A program made the position numbers and the translations under genes. From Egibacteraceae bacterium (GTDB taxonomy: Bacteria > Actinomycetota > Nitriliruptoria > Euzebyales > Egibacteraceae): a stretch of 48,182 nt of DNA. Shown here piece by piece: positions 27,348-36,782 of this stretch. The notes under the pieces are model-generated. The model ran no database searches. It was given only the letters and a program-made list of their open reading frames with translations, and was not told the DNA's origin. The stretch spans positions 1 through 48,182 of the forward strand of contig JAUJMQ010000019.1 in assembly GCA_030446775.1 (NCBI GenBank), given 5' to 3'. Position 1 is the stretch's first letter. The number at the start of each line of letters is the position of its first letter.

Positions 27348-27480
27348 ATGCGCATCTTCATCACCGGGGCGACGGGCGTGCTCGGGCGCCGGGTCGTGCC
27401 CCGGTTGGTGGCCGGCGGGCATGAGGTCGCGGCGGTGGCGCGCACCCATGCCAAGGCGGCCGCCGCGCCGCCGGCACCGT
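27348..27480 (+). pseudogene. truncated NAD(P)-dependent epimerase/SDR N-terminus
   Basis: The ATG at 27348, preceded by AGGAGGG, opens MRIFITGATGVLGRRVVPRLVAGGHEVAAVARTHAKA, the classical Rossmann start (GATGxLG) of extended SDR or NmrA-like proteins. After about 44 codons the similarity stops and the frame runs into unrelated sequence where an antisense frame is open. The remaining 200 or more residues of the family are absent. A clean ribosome site suggests recent truncation. Confidence 0.6.
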
Positions 27481-27494
27481 CGCCGTGCGCCTGC

Positions 27495-27722
27495 CTACAC
27501 CAGCTGGCCCGCGATGACGGCGAGCAGCCAGCAGGCACCACCGACGAGGGCGGGGCCGACGACCGGACCGCCGCCGGCAGCGTCGTAGTCGTCGCTGTAG
27601 TCCCGTCCCGCGCCGCGCCATGAGGCGCCCGTGTCCAAGCCCCGCGCCAGCGCCGACCGCCCGAGCGCCGTCAACATCCAACCGGACGGGCTCTCTCCGC
27701 TCACGGCCCCACAGTAGTCCAT
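27495..27722 (-). CDS. small hypothetical protein with C-terminal hydrophobic segment
   Basis: A 75-residue minus-strand frame overlapping nothing else recognisable. Its C-terminus (GPVVGPALVGGACWLLAVIAGQLV) could be one membrane helix. The first part is polar, with WMLTALGRSALARGLDTG. The ATG at 27722 has GGGAG directly adjacent, too close for a good ribosome site; the ATG at 27677 is an alternative. It starts where the truncated SDR loses coding character, so it may be a real gene brought in by the same rearrangement. No family recognised. Confidence 0.35.
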   Translation of the reverse strand: MDYCGAVSGESPSGWMLTALGRSALARGLDTGASWRGAGRDYSDDYDAAGGGPVVGPALVGGACWLLAVIAGQLV

Positions 27723-27780
27723 CTCCCGACGTACGGGGGCCCCGGCAGCTGCCGGGGCCCACGGCGTACGCCCTCAGGCC

Positions 27781-27846
27781 TTACGTCACGATGAGCACGA
27801 TGATGATGATGACGATCAGCGTTCCGATTCCGATGTACACGGGCAT
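27781..27846 (-). CDS. 21-residue single-helix membrane peptide
   Basis: A tiny frame encodes MPVYIGIGTLIVIIIIVLIV plus a final Thr, almost entirely a membrane helix. The ATG is preceded by GGAGAGG, a good ribosome site, and the codons ATC/ATG repeat in a run that is unlike the GC-rich surroundings. Similar very short Ile/Leu-rich peptides are annotated in actinobacteria as small hydrophobic proteins. A longer upstream frame is Pro/Arg-rich and probably non-coding. Function unknown. Confidence 0.55.
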   Translation of the reverse strand: MPVYIGIGTLIVIIIIVLIVT

Positions 27847-28108
27847 CCCCCTCTCCGTGTCACGGCGTGGCGGTGGCGGACGTGGCGGTGGCGGAAGTGG
27901 CGGCAGTGTCCCCGCGCCGACGGCCTCGTACGCCTGACCAGTCGCTCCCCGGACGCCGCCGCTGCCGCCCCCGGCCGCCGCCGCGCTCACGGGGGCACGA
28001 CGGATCACCGCCCCGGCCCGGACTACGGTCGAAGCCACCGCCCGGTGCGTTCGTGACGGCGCACCTGACGTGTCCGCTCCTCGCCGGAGGTCGGGACCCG
28101 GTCGCCGC

Positions 28109-31001
28109 TCACCCTCCGCCTGGCGCGCCGTCGCCGAAGAACAACGCTCGTCGGACCCGGCGCGCGCATGGCGCGTGCGTCCTCGGCGAGCGCCTGGGGC
28201 GCCGGGGCGTGGGTAGCCCCAGCATCCGCGCCGCCGGTCGAGGTCCGCGCCGGCGGTCGGCAGCACGCGGGAGGATCGGTGCCCCGCAAGGCTCAGGCGC
28301 GTTGCGCACCAGGCGAGCGCCGCCGTTCGTCACCGAGCCATTGCGCGTCCTCGGCGGCCAGGACACCCTCCGCGGCGCAGGCCGCCAGTCCCCGCAGGGC
28401 TCCCGGCCGGCGCAGCGACGGACGAGGCCGCCGTGGCGTTGCTGCAGCAGCTGCACGGTCCACTCGACGTCGGCGAGCCCTCCCGGCCCGACCTGGAGGT
28501 CGACCGCGCCGGACCGTCGCTGCGCCGGTGCGGTGGTCCTCACCCGACGCAACGCGGGTGACCGCCCGCCGCCCGGGGCCGTTCGCGCTCGACGCGGGCC
28601 TTCATCCGGCGATGGCCACCTCGCGCTCGACGGCAGCCGCTGGGGAACACGGCTTGGCGACCGCACCGACGAAGGCGGCGCCCAGGGCCGGGTCGCCGGC
28701 GACCGGCGCCGGGCCTGGGTCAGCGCCTGGAGCTCCCACGGCTCGGCCCAGCGCTCGTAGTAGGCGCGGTAGGAGTCCAGCGAACGCACGAGCGGTCCGT
28801 CGTTGCCCTCCGGCCGCAGGTTCGCGTCGACCCGGAACGCCTGTCCCTCGGGGGTCACCCCGGACAGCAGGCGCAGCAGCGCCTCGGCCGCCCGCTCCGC
28901 CGCGGCCCGCTGGCTCGCCGGGCTCGAAGACGAGCAGGACGTCAAGGTCGCTGGCATAGCCCAGCTCCGCGCCGCCGACGGCCCAGCCTGATCGTGATCA
29001 CCGCCAGGCGAAGCCCTCTCCCGCCAGTGCGTCGACGGCCGCCTGCAGGCAGGCTTCAGCCAGTCCCGACAGCTCGGCACCGGTGCCGGCGACGTCGGTG
29101 AGCCCGGTGGAGGTCGCGTAGGCGATGCGGGCCATCTCCCGCCGCCGCATCCGGCGCAGCGCGTCGGCCACGGTCTCGGGCTCCTCCTCGCGGCGCAGCC
29201 CGTCGGCCAGGCGCCGGTAGTCGGCGGCAGAGGTGGCCCGCTCCAGGCCCGCGGTGTCGGCCAGGGCACCGAGGGAGCTCCGGCTGGCGCTCCAACCAGC
29301 CGCCGACGACGCGGCTGCTGCCGAGCACCCGCGCGAGAAGGTCAGCCACGGGCGGGGTGTCGCGCAGTATCCGCAGCAGCCGCGGGCATTCGCGCGCCCG
29401 CTCGACGAGCGAGCGCAGCCCCGCCAGGCCGCCGTCCGGGTCGGGGGCGTCGGCCAGCGTCGGCAGCACCGCCGGCAGCATCGTGCGCAGCAGCCGCGCG
29501 CGTCGCGTCGAACCGCTTGCCAGCGCGGCCAGCGTCCGCAGGCGCCCCGGCGGGGTCGGCGAACCCGAGCGCCGCGAGAGCCGCTCGCGGGCGGCGTCCT
29601 CGGCCAGCCCGGCGCCGCCCGCTGCGCCGCCCTCGGTCGCCGCTCGGCCGGCCGCCCTGGGGCCCCGACCCCGCCCGCCGGACCGAAGGGCAGCCGCTCG
29701 GCGGCCGACAGCCTGGCGAAGCGCCACAGCAGTGGCCGGTAGAACAGCTTGGCGTGGATGCTGCGCACGAGCCCCTGCACGCGGGCGAGCTCGGCCTCGA
29801 ACCGCTCGAGCTCGTCGCGGCCCGCCGCCTCCGGCCAGAACCCGAGGCCTCGGGCAAGCGCCGCCGCCCCGGCCTCGTCGGAGGGCAGCACGTGGGTGCG
29901 CCGCAGCCGGACGAGCTGCAGGCGGTGCTCGACGGTGCGCAGGAACGCGTAGGCGTCGCGGAACGCGGCGGCGTCGTCGCGACCGACGTAGCCACCGTCG
30001 GCGAGCGCCGCCAGACCCTCGAACGTCCCGGCGTGCCGCACCGACGGGTCGTGCCTGCCGTGGACGAGCTGGAGCCGGACGGCGAACTCGATGTCGCGCA
30101 GACCGCCGGGCGCCAGCTTCAGCTGCCTGGCACCGGCGCGCCGGACGGACGCCGACCCCTCCACGACGCCCTTGAGCGCCTGGATCTCCGCGACGGCCGA
30201 GGCCTCGAGCCGGTCGGGCCATACGAAGGGCTCGGCGGCCGCCAGGACCGCCTCGCCGAGCGCCGCGTCCCCTGCCACGACCCGCGCCTTGAGCAGCGCC
30301 TGGAACTCCCACGGCTTGGCCCACCGTCGCCAGTACGCGAGGTAGGCGTCGAGGCTGCGCACGAGCGGGCCGTCCTTGCCCTCGGGCCGCAGGTTCGTGT
30401 CGACCTCGTAGGCGCGGCCGTCGGGCGTGACCGTCCCGAGCACCCGCAGCACGCGCGGCGCCGCGGGTCGCCTCCGCCAGGTCCCCGTCCCCCGCGAACA
30501 CGACGTCGATGTCGGAGACGTAGTTCAGCTCGCGCCCGCCGAGCTTGCCGAGCGCGACGACGGCCAGGGCCGCGCCGCGTTTACGAGCCGCCGGCCGCAT
30601 CGGTGGCCGCGGTGACCACGCCGTCGGCGAGGTCCGACAGCTCGCCGACGACCTGTGGCGTGTCGGCGATGCCGAGCAGTGTCGCGCGCCGCCACCCGCA
30701 ACAGCCCCAGGCGCTGTGCGGCGACGAGCGCCGCCACCGGCGCTGTCGCCGGCGAGCGCCTGCCCGCACCGCTGCCGTACGGCCGCCGCGGTCTGCGGCG
30801 ACAGGTCGCCAGCCAGGACGGCGCGCGCGTCCGGCGACGCGACGACCAGGTCGGCGAGCGCGTCCGGGACGCTCCCGCGACGACCGCGAGCCGGTCGCGG
30901 GCCCGCTCGTCGAGCGCGGCGGCGGCCTCGGCATCGCGCTCGGCCAGGCGTGCGAGGGTGCGCTCGGCGCGCTCGCTGTCGGCCCAGGCGCCGCCGCCCA
31001 C
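28109..31001 (-). CDS. glnE: bifunctional glutamine synthetase adenylyltransferase/adenylyl-removing enzyme, frameshifted
   Basis: Pieces of GlnE run in order through several frames over 2.9 kb, close to the normal 3.0 kb. They are the N-terminal helices (RAERTLARLAERDAEAAAALDE), the first nucleotidyltransferase domain (ALGKLGGRELNYVSDIDVVF, then VDTNLRPEGKDGPLVRSLDAY), a long helical middle, and the second nucleotidyltransferase (FRVDANLRPEGNDGPLVRSLDSY, VGPGGLADVEWTVQLLQ). The start GTG lies 15 nt after the glnA2 stop. At least ten one-base shifts are needed, but all catalytic motifs survive, so sequencing indels are more likely than decay. GlnE adenylylates Tyr of glutamine synthetase according to nitrogen status; GlnA here keeps that Tyr. 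Exact ends are approximate. Confidence 0.8.
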
Positions 31002-31016
31002 GTCGGCGATCGGCCC

Positions 31017-32331
31017 CTACAGCGTCGGCAGGTACTTGGCGAGCTCGTAGGGGGTGACCTGGGAGCGGTACTCCTCCCACTCGACGCGCTTGTTGCGCAG
31101 GAACCACTCGAAGACGTACCCCGAGCGCCTCGGCGACGAGCTCGGAGCCCTCCTTCCCCAGCGCCTCGTCGAGGTCATGGGGGAGGCTGCCGATGCCGGC
31201 GGCGCGCTGCTCGAGGTCGGTCATCTCGTAGATGTTGTCCTCGGCCTCCGGCGGCAGCTCATAGGCCTTCTCGATGCCGCGCAGGCCGGCGGCGAGCATC
31301 ACCGAGAACGCCAGGTACGGGTTGCAGGCGGGGTCGGGTGCCCGGAACTCGACGCGCGTCGAGGTGCCCTTGCGCGGCTTGTACATCGGCACGCGCAGCA
31401 TCGACGAGCGGTTGTGGCGGCCCCACGACACGTAGACCGGAGCCTCGAAGCCGGGGATCAGCCGCTTGTAGGAGTTCACCCACTGGCAGCACACCGCCGC
31501 CATCTCACGGGCGTGGACGAGCAGCCCGGCCATGAAGTGCTTGGCGGTGTCGGACAGGTGGTAGGCGTCGGCGGGGTCGTGGAAGGCGTTGCGGTCGCCG
31601 TCGAACAGCGACAGATGCGTGTGCATCCCGCTGCCCCAGTGCGAGGCCAGCGGCTTCGGCATGAACGTCGTGGATGCCGCGCTGCATCGCGAGCTCCTTG
31701 ACGACGAGCCGGTAGGTCATGACGTTGTCGGCCATCGTCAGCGCGTCGGCGAAGCGCAGGTCTATCTCGTGCTGGCTGGGGGCGACCTCGTGGTGGGGAG
31801 TACTCCACCGAGATGCCCATCGCCTCGAGCGTCTCGATGGCCTCACGGCGGAAGTCCTGCTGCACGTCGAACGGCGTGAGGTCGAAGTAGCCCCCCATGT
31901 CCAGCGGGGTGGGTCGTCCGGTCCCCGGAACAGGAAGAACTCCATCTCCGGGTGGACGTAGAAGCTGAAGCCCATGTCGGCGGCGCGCGCGAGGTTGCGC
32001 CGCAGCACCTGCCGCGGGTCGGCCGCGAACGGCTCGCCGTGCGGCGTGCGGATGTCGCAGAACATGCGGCCGCTCGCGGCCTCCCCCGCCACGGCAGCAC
32101 CTGGAACGTCGCCGCGTCCGGCACGGCGAGCATGTCGGACTCCTGCACGCGGGCGAACCCGTCGACCGCCGAGCCGTCGAAGCCGATGCCCTCGGTGAAG
32201 GCGCCCTCCAGCTCGGACGAGGTGACGGCCACCGACTTGAGAAAGCCCAGCACGTCGGTGAACCACAGCCGCACGAAGCGGATGTCGCGCTCCTCGACGG
32301 TGCGCAGCACGTACTCCTGCTGCCCGTCCAC
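31017..32331 (-). CDS. second glutamine synthetase (GlnA2-like), frameshifted
   Basis: A type I glutamine synthetase of about 440 residues broken into at least five frame segments. In order they are VRLWFTDVLGFLKSVAV and FDGSAVDGFARVQESDM, then FYVHPEMEFFLF, then HHEVAPSQHEIDLRFADAL, then MPKPLASHWGSGMHTHLSLF, NRSSMLRVPMYK and [19 protein letters not shown], ending YRSQVTPYELAKYLPTL at the TAG. The segment lengths add up to a full protein. The GTG at 32331 follows AGGAGG by 5 nt. It lies between amt and glnE in one direction, so it is probably co-transcribed with them. The GlnA2 label is from length and context; a gamma-glutamylpolyamine synthetase cannot be excluded. Confidence 0.8.
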
Positions 32332-32409
32332 GTCGCCCTCCTCGCCGGGTGAGGCCGCCAGCAGCGTAACGGCCGGCAGCACGGCGGCGTGCGCGGGCAA
32401 GCGGCGGGA

Positions 32410-32429
32410 CCGGGCCGGCGCCGGCCCGG
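32410..32429. repeat. perfect 20-bp GC palindrome between amt and glnA2
   Basis: Ten bases CCGGGCCGGC are followed at once by their exact complement. As RNA it would form a tight hairpin in the 123-nt gap between the amt stop and the glnA2 start, and could attenuate read-through or stabilise an mRNA end. Confidence 0.6.
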
Positions 32430-32454
32430 CCCCCCGAAGGCGGTTGTCGGCCGG

Positions 32455-33872
32455 TCACTCCTGCAGGGCGACCCTTGCGACCGGCAGCGGCGGCACCGGC
32501 ATGTGGGCGCCGTGCGGCGCGAGCGGCGCGGGGTGCGGCCCTGCGGGAACGCCGCCGCGCCCAGCGCGAGCTCTGGGTAGCCGTACAGGCCGTGCTCGTG
32601 GAGGTCCAGGCCCTCGATCTCCTCGACCGCGGTGACGCGGATGCCCATCGTGGCCTTCAGGCCGCTGAACAGCAGCCCGGCCGCCGCCGCGACGAAGGCA
32701 CCCACGGACAGCACGCCGAGCGCCTGCACTCCCAGCAGGGAGGCGCCGCCGCCGTACAGCAGGCCGTCGCTGGTGTGGGCCAGCCCGACCCACAGCGTCC
32801 CCAGCGCCCCGCAGACGCCGTGAACGGCGACCGCGCCGACCGGGTCGTCGACGCCGAGGCGGTCGATGAGCGGCACGGCGACGGCGACGAGGACGCCGGC
32901 GACGATGCCGACCCCCAGGGCGCCGAGGTTGCTGAGCACGTCGGCGCCGGCGGTCACCCCTACCAGGCCGGCGAGGATGCCGTTGCCGGTCATGGCGACG
33001 TCGAAGGTGCCGGAGCGGACCCGCGTGAAGGAGGCCGCCGCGACCCCCCCGGCGGCTCCGGCCAGCGCGGTCGCGACGAGCACGTCGGCGACCGCCCCGC
33101 CGTCGCTGGCGACCAGCAGCGAGCCGCCGTTGAAGCCGAACCAGCCGAAGAACAGGATGAACACCCCCAGCATGGCCAGCGGGATGGAATGGCCCGGGAT
33201 GAGCGCGGCCTGCTTGCCGGACCCGTACTTGCCGATGCGCGGGCCGAGGATGGCGGCTCCGACGAGCGCCGCGACGCCGCCGGTGAGGTGCACGACCGTC
33301 GACCCGGCGAAGTCGAGGAAGCCGAGGCCGGCCAGCCAGCCGCCACCCCACTTCCAGGCCCCGACGACCGGGTAGATCAGCCCCGTCATGACGACGACGA
33401 CGACGGCGTAGGCGCCGAAGCGCATCCGCTCGGCGCAGGCGCCCGAGATGATCGTCGCCGCGGTCGCCGCGAACATGGCCTGGAACAGAAAGTCCATCGA
33501 CAGCGAGCCGCCGGTCACCGGCTCGTAGGCGCTCAACCCCATCAGGAAGAAGCCGTCGGTGCCGAACAGCCCACCGAACTGCGCGCCGTACATGACGCCG
33601 AAGCCCACCGCGTAGTAGGTCACGATGCCCAGCGTCAGGGTGGACAGGTTCTTCATGATGATGTGCGCCGCGTTCTTCGAGCGGGTGAGCCCCGACTCCA
33701 GCAACGCGAACCCGGGGTGCATGAAGAACACGAGCACCGAGGCGAGCATCAGGTAGAGGATGTCGAGGTTGGCCTGCACCGACGCGGCGCTCACCTCCTG
33801 CGCCGCCGCCGGCGCCGCCAGCACCAGCACCGTCGCCATCGCGACACCGCCCACCACAACCGTCCTGCGCAT
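32455..33872 (-). CDS. amt: ammonium transporter
   Basis: A membrane protein of about 470 residues with a signal-like first helix (VVVGGVAMATVLVLAAPAAAQ) and about 11 further helices. Amt signatures: FFMHPGFALLESGL with the helix-1 motif, MFAATAATIISGACAERMRF, DFAGSTVVHLTGGVAALVGA with the first pore-lining His, and AVAVHGVCGALGTLWVG with the second pore His. The ATG follows GAGGAGC. The C-terminal regulatory tail (EEIEGLDLHEHGLYGYPE) is intact; one frameshift near 32.54 kb then leads to the stop at 32455. A GlnR-like operator lies 60-100 nt upstream. No glnK/PII gene is adjacent. Confidence 0.92.
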
Positions 33873-33934
33873 GGCCGCTCCTCGTCCGTCGTCGGTCAGG
33901 CTCCTGGGTACGATCCGGACCGTAGGCAGGACCG

Positions 33935-33972
33935 CTTTCCGAGCCGTTGCCCGGCTGTTTCGGGCGTGTAAA
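33935..33972 (-). promoter_or_regulatory. GlnR-like operator between amt and nadE
   Basis: Read toward amt, four half-sites begin every 11 bp: TTTAC (33968-33972), GAAAC (33957-33961), GCAAC (33946-33950) and GAAAG (33935-33939). Two of the 6-bp spacers also resemble those at glnA (AGCCGG here, AACCGG there). It sits 63 nt upstream of amt and 20 nt upstream of nadE, so it could act on both. Confidence 0.75.
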
Positions 33973-33992
33973 AGCCCGACCGCAGGAGTGGC

Positions 33993-35666
33993 ATGCGACT
34001 GGCCCTCGCTCAACTCAACCCCATGGTCGGCGACGTGGCGGGCAACGCCGCCGCGATCGCGGCGGCCTACCGCGCCGGGCTGGACGCCGGCGCCCACCTC
34101 GTGGCCGCACCCGAGCTGGCGCTGACCGGCTACCCGCCCGAGGACCTCGTGCTCAAGACGGCGTTCGTCGACGCGGTCGCCGGCGCCCTGCACGAGCTCG
34201 CCGTCGCGACGGGGCCCGTGCCGCTCGTCGTCGGGTTCGTCGAGGCGCTCGAGGGGTCCCCGCCCGCCGGCGCCGAGCAGTGGCGCCCCGTGGCCAGCGA
34301 GGCGACGACCTATCCGCCGCTGGCCAACGCCGCCGCCGTGTGCCGCGACGGCGCCGTCGAGGCGATCTACCGCAAGCAGCGCCTGCCGAACTACGGGGTG
34401 TTCGACGAAGCCCGCTACTTCCGGGCGGGAGGCAGTCCCGTCGTCGTGAAGGCGGGCGGCGCGCGGGTCGGCGTGACGATCTGCGAGGACCTGTGGGGCG
34501 ACGGCGGCCCGGTGGCGCGCTCGTGCGCCGCCGGCGCGCAGGTGGTGCTCAACCTCAACGCGAGCCCCTACCACCGCGGCAAGCGCGCCGAGCGGGAGCG
34601 CTGGTCGGCCACCCACGCGACAGGCTGCGGGACGTGGGTCGCGTACCTCAACTGCGCGGGTGGCCAGGACGAGGTCGTGTTCGACGGCGACTCGTTCGTC
34701 ATGGACCCGCACGGGACCGTGACCGCCCGCGGCCCGCAGTTCGCGACCGGCCTGTTCGTCGCGGACGTCCCCGTCGGCGACACCGCGCCCGGACCGCCAC
34801 CGCCGACGGGTGACCCGCGGCTGGAGCCGGTCGCCGAGGTCTACGCCGCCCTCGTGCTCGGCACGCGTGACTACGTGCGCAAGAACGGCTTCTCCCGCGC
34901 GCTCGTCGGGGTGTCGGGCGGCATCGACTCCGCCCTGGTCGCGACGGTCGCTGCCGACGCGCTGGGCGCCGAGACGGTGACCGGGGTCGCCATGCCGTCG
35001 CCGTACTCGTCGCCGGGGTCGCTCGTCGACGCCAAGGCGCTGGCGGCCAACCTCGGGATCGCCTGGCTGGAGCTGCCGATCGAGCCGGCGATGCGCGCGT
35101 TCGCGACGATCCTGGCGGACGTCTTCGCGGGCACCGAGCCGGGGCTGGCCGAGGAGAACATCCAGTCCCGCAGCCGCGGGACGTTGCTGATGGCGCTGAG
35201 CAACAAGCGCGGCGACATCGTCCTGGCGACCGGCAACAAGAGCGAGTACGCGGTCGGCTACTCGACGCTGTACGGCGACATGGCCGGCGGCTTCGCGGTC
35301 ATCAAGGACGTGCCCAAGACCCTGGTGTTCGAGCTGTGCCGCTGGCGCAACCGCGACGCAGAGGTCATCCCGCAGGCGATCCTGGACAAGCCGCCGTCGG
35401 CCGAGCTGCGCCCCGGCCAGCGCGACACCGACAGCCTGCCGCCCTACGAGGTGCTCGACCCGATCCTGGAGGCCTACGTCGAGCGGGACCGCTCCGTCGT
35501 GGAGATCGTGGCGGCGGGCTTGGACGCCGCGGTCGTCCGGGACGTGGCGCGGCTCGTGGACCGGGCCGAGTACAAGCGGCGCCAGGCGGCGCCGGGCGTC
35601 AAGGTGACGCCGCGGGCGTTCGGCCGCGACCGGCGGCTGCCGATCACCCAGGCGTGGTCGGGCTGA
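33993..35666 (+). CDS. nadE: glutamine-dependent NAD+ synthetase
   Basis: A 557-residue two-domain enzyme that makes NAD+ from nicotinic acid adenine dinucleotide, using glutamine as nitrogen donor. The N-terminal nitrilase-type glutaminase has its Glu-Lys-Cys triad (PELALTGYP, YRKQRLPNYG, TICEDLWG). The C-terminal synthetase domain has the ATP-pyrophosphatase loop GVSGGIDSAL (about residues 307-316), NIQSRSRGTLLM and ATGNKSEYAVGYSTLYGDMAGG. The ATG follows GCAGGAG. It is divergent from amt across the GlnR-like site, an unusual place that would tie NAD synthesis to nitrogen supply. Confidence 0.96.
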   Translation: MRLALAQLNPMVGDVAGNAAAIAAAYRAGLDAGAHLVAAPELALTGYPPEDLVLKTAFVDAVAGALHELAVATGPVPLVVGFVEALEGSPPAGAEQWRPVASEATTYPPLANAAAVCRDGAVEAIYRKQRLPNYGVFDEARYFRAGGSPVVVKAGGARVGVTICEDLWGDGGPVARSCAAGAQVVLNLNASPYHRGKRAERERWSATHATGCGTWVAYLNCAGGQDEVVFDGDSFVMDPHGTVTARGPQFATGLFVADVPVGDTAPGPPPPTGDPRLEPVAEVYAALVLGTRDYVRKNGFSRALVGVSGGIDSALVATVAADALGAETVTGVAMPSPYSSPGSLVDAKALAANLGIAWLELPIEPAMRAFATILADVFAGTEPGLAEENIQSRSRGTLLMALSNKRGDIVLATGNKSEYAVGYSTLYGDMAGGFAVIKDVPKTLVFELCRWRNRDAEVIPQAILDKPPSAELRPGQRDTDSLPPYEVLDPILEAYVERDRSVVEIVAAGLDAAVVRDVARLVDRAEYKRRQAAPGVKVTPRAFGRDRRLPITQAWSG

Positions 35667-35680
35667 CGCGTCGGGCGTGC

Positions 35681-36187
35681 ATGCTGGAGCGCATGCCGAC
35701 GATCAACCTGCTGCTCACCCTGGCCACCGCGACCGTCGGCGGGCTCGTCGCCGAGCGCCTGCGCATCCCCGGCGGTCTCATCCTGGGAGCGATGCTCGGC
35801 AGCGCCCGCCCCGTCGTGCCCGGCCAGGCGGCGCCGCTGCCGCCCGGGCTGCGGACCGCCGCGTTCATCGTCATCGGCGCGGCGATCGGCGTGGGCATCA
35901 CGCGGGGAGCGCTGGTCAGCCTCGGTCCGGTCCTCGTGCCGGCCGCGCTGGCGGGCGTGCTCGTCATCGTCGCCGGGCTCGCCATCGCCTACCTGCTCCG
36001 TGCCCTCGGCATGGCGCCTCCGGGTGACGTCCTGGCGACCTCACCCGGTGCGCTGAGCGTCATGTCGGCCGTCGCCGTCGAGCAGGGCACGGGCGCGGTC
36101 GAGGTGGCGCTGTTCCACCTGGTCCGGGTCGTCATGGTGCTGCTGTCGCTGCCGCTGATCGTGAAGCTGCTCCCGCAGGCCCCCTGA
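35681..36187 (+). CDS. AbrB-type membrane protein, single-repeat form
   Basis: A 168-residue hydrophobic protein with about five helices. It matches one half of the AbrB/ammonia-monooxygenase-like family whose longer members are internal duplications of about 350 residues: VGGLVAERLRIPGGLILGAML near the start and ATSPGALSVMSAVAVEQG later, both family hallmarks. The gene starts 15 nt after nadE (ATG at 35681, or the ATG at 35693 which has GGAG just upstream). The function of the family is not established; the name does not mean it is an ammonia oxidase. Confidence 0.75.
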   Translation: MLERMPTINLLLTLATATVGGLVAERLRIPGGLILGAMLGSARPVVPGQAAPLPPGLRTAAFIVIGAAIGVGITRGALVSLGPVLVPAALAGVLVIVAGLAIAYLLRALGMAPPGDVLATSPGALSVMSAVAVEQGTGAVEVALFHLVRVVMVLLSLPLIVKLLPQAP

Positions 36188-36205
36188 GCGACGCGGGCCC
36201 GGGTC

Positions 36206-36646
36206 TCAGCGGCCCCCCTCGCGCCGCAGCAGCAGCGTCACGGGGCCGTCGGCCACGAAGTCGATGACCATGTGCGCGCCGAACACGCCCTTGGCCACGG
36301 GGACGGTGAGCGCCGCGCAGTAGGCCTCGTACAGCCGCTCGCCCGGCTCCGGGTCGGCGGCCGCCAGAAACGACGGGCGCCTGCCCTTGTCGATGTTGCC
36401 GTACAGCGTGAACTGGCTGATGGCCAGCACCTCGCCGCCGACCTCGTCGAGTGACCGGTTCATCCTTCCTGCGTCGTCGGCGAAGATGCGCAGGCCGACC
36501 GTCTTGGCCGCCAGCCAGCGCGCGTCGTCGGGCGTCGAGGCCCGACCCACCCCCACGAGCGCCACCAGCCCTCGCCCGACCGCTCCGACGACGTCGCCGT
36601 CCACGGCCACCGACGCCCGCTGCACCCGCTGCACGACCACCTGCAC
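36206..36646 (-). CDS. dtd: D-aminoacyl-tRNA deacylase
   Basis: A 146-residue proofreading enzyme that hydrolyses D-amino acids (and glycine) from mischarged tRNA. Family signatures: VVQRVQRASVAVDG at the start, the catalytic SQFTLYGN segment around residues 77-84, the basic KGRRPSF, GVFGAHM, and the C-terminal GPVTLLL that supplies the cross-subunit Gly-cisPro motif (here DGPVT). Length is standard. It converges with the AbrB-like gene with 18 bp between stops. Confidence 0.95.
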   Translation of the reverse strand: MQVVVQRVQRASVAVDGDVVGAVGRGLVALVGVGRASTPDDARWLAAKTVGLRIFADDAGRMNRSLDEVGGEVLAISQFTLYGNIDKGRRPSFLAAADPEPGERLYEAYCAALTVPVAKGVFGAHMVIDFVADGPVTLLLRREGGR

Positions 36647-36782
36647 CGACGTCTGCTCCGCTGCTCCGGCTGCCCCGGCGGGTCAGTCTGCCCAGTGCAG
36701 CTCCAGCGTGCCCCCGAGAAGGTGCAAAGCCGGCCGGCCACCGGACCTCAGACCCGCGGTGGCGCGGGGGGCCGGAGGCGGC

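Noticed and set aside
35681-36187. Ammonia monooxygenase subunit
   Set aside because: The historical name of the AbrB-type family is misleading; the sequence is a small multi-helix membrane protein without metal sites.
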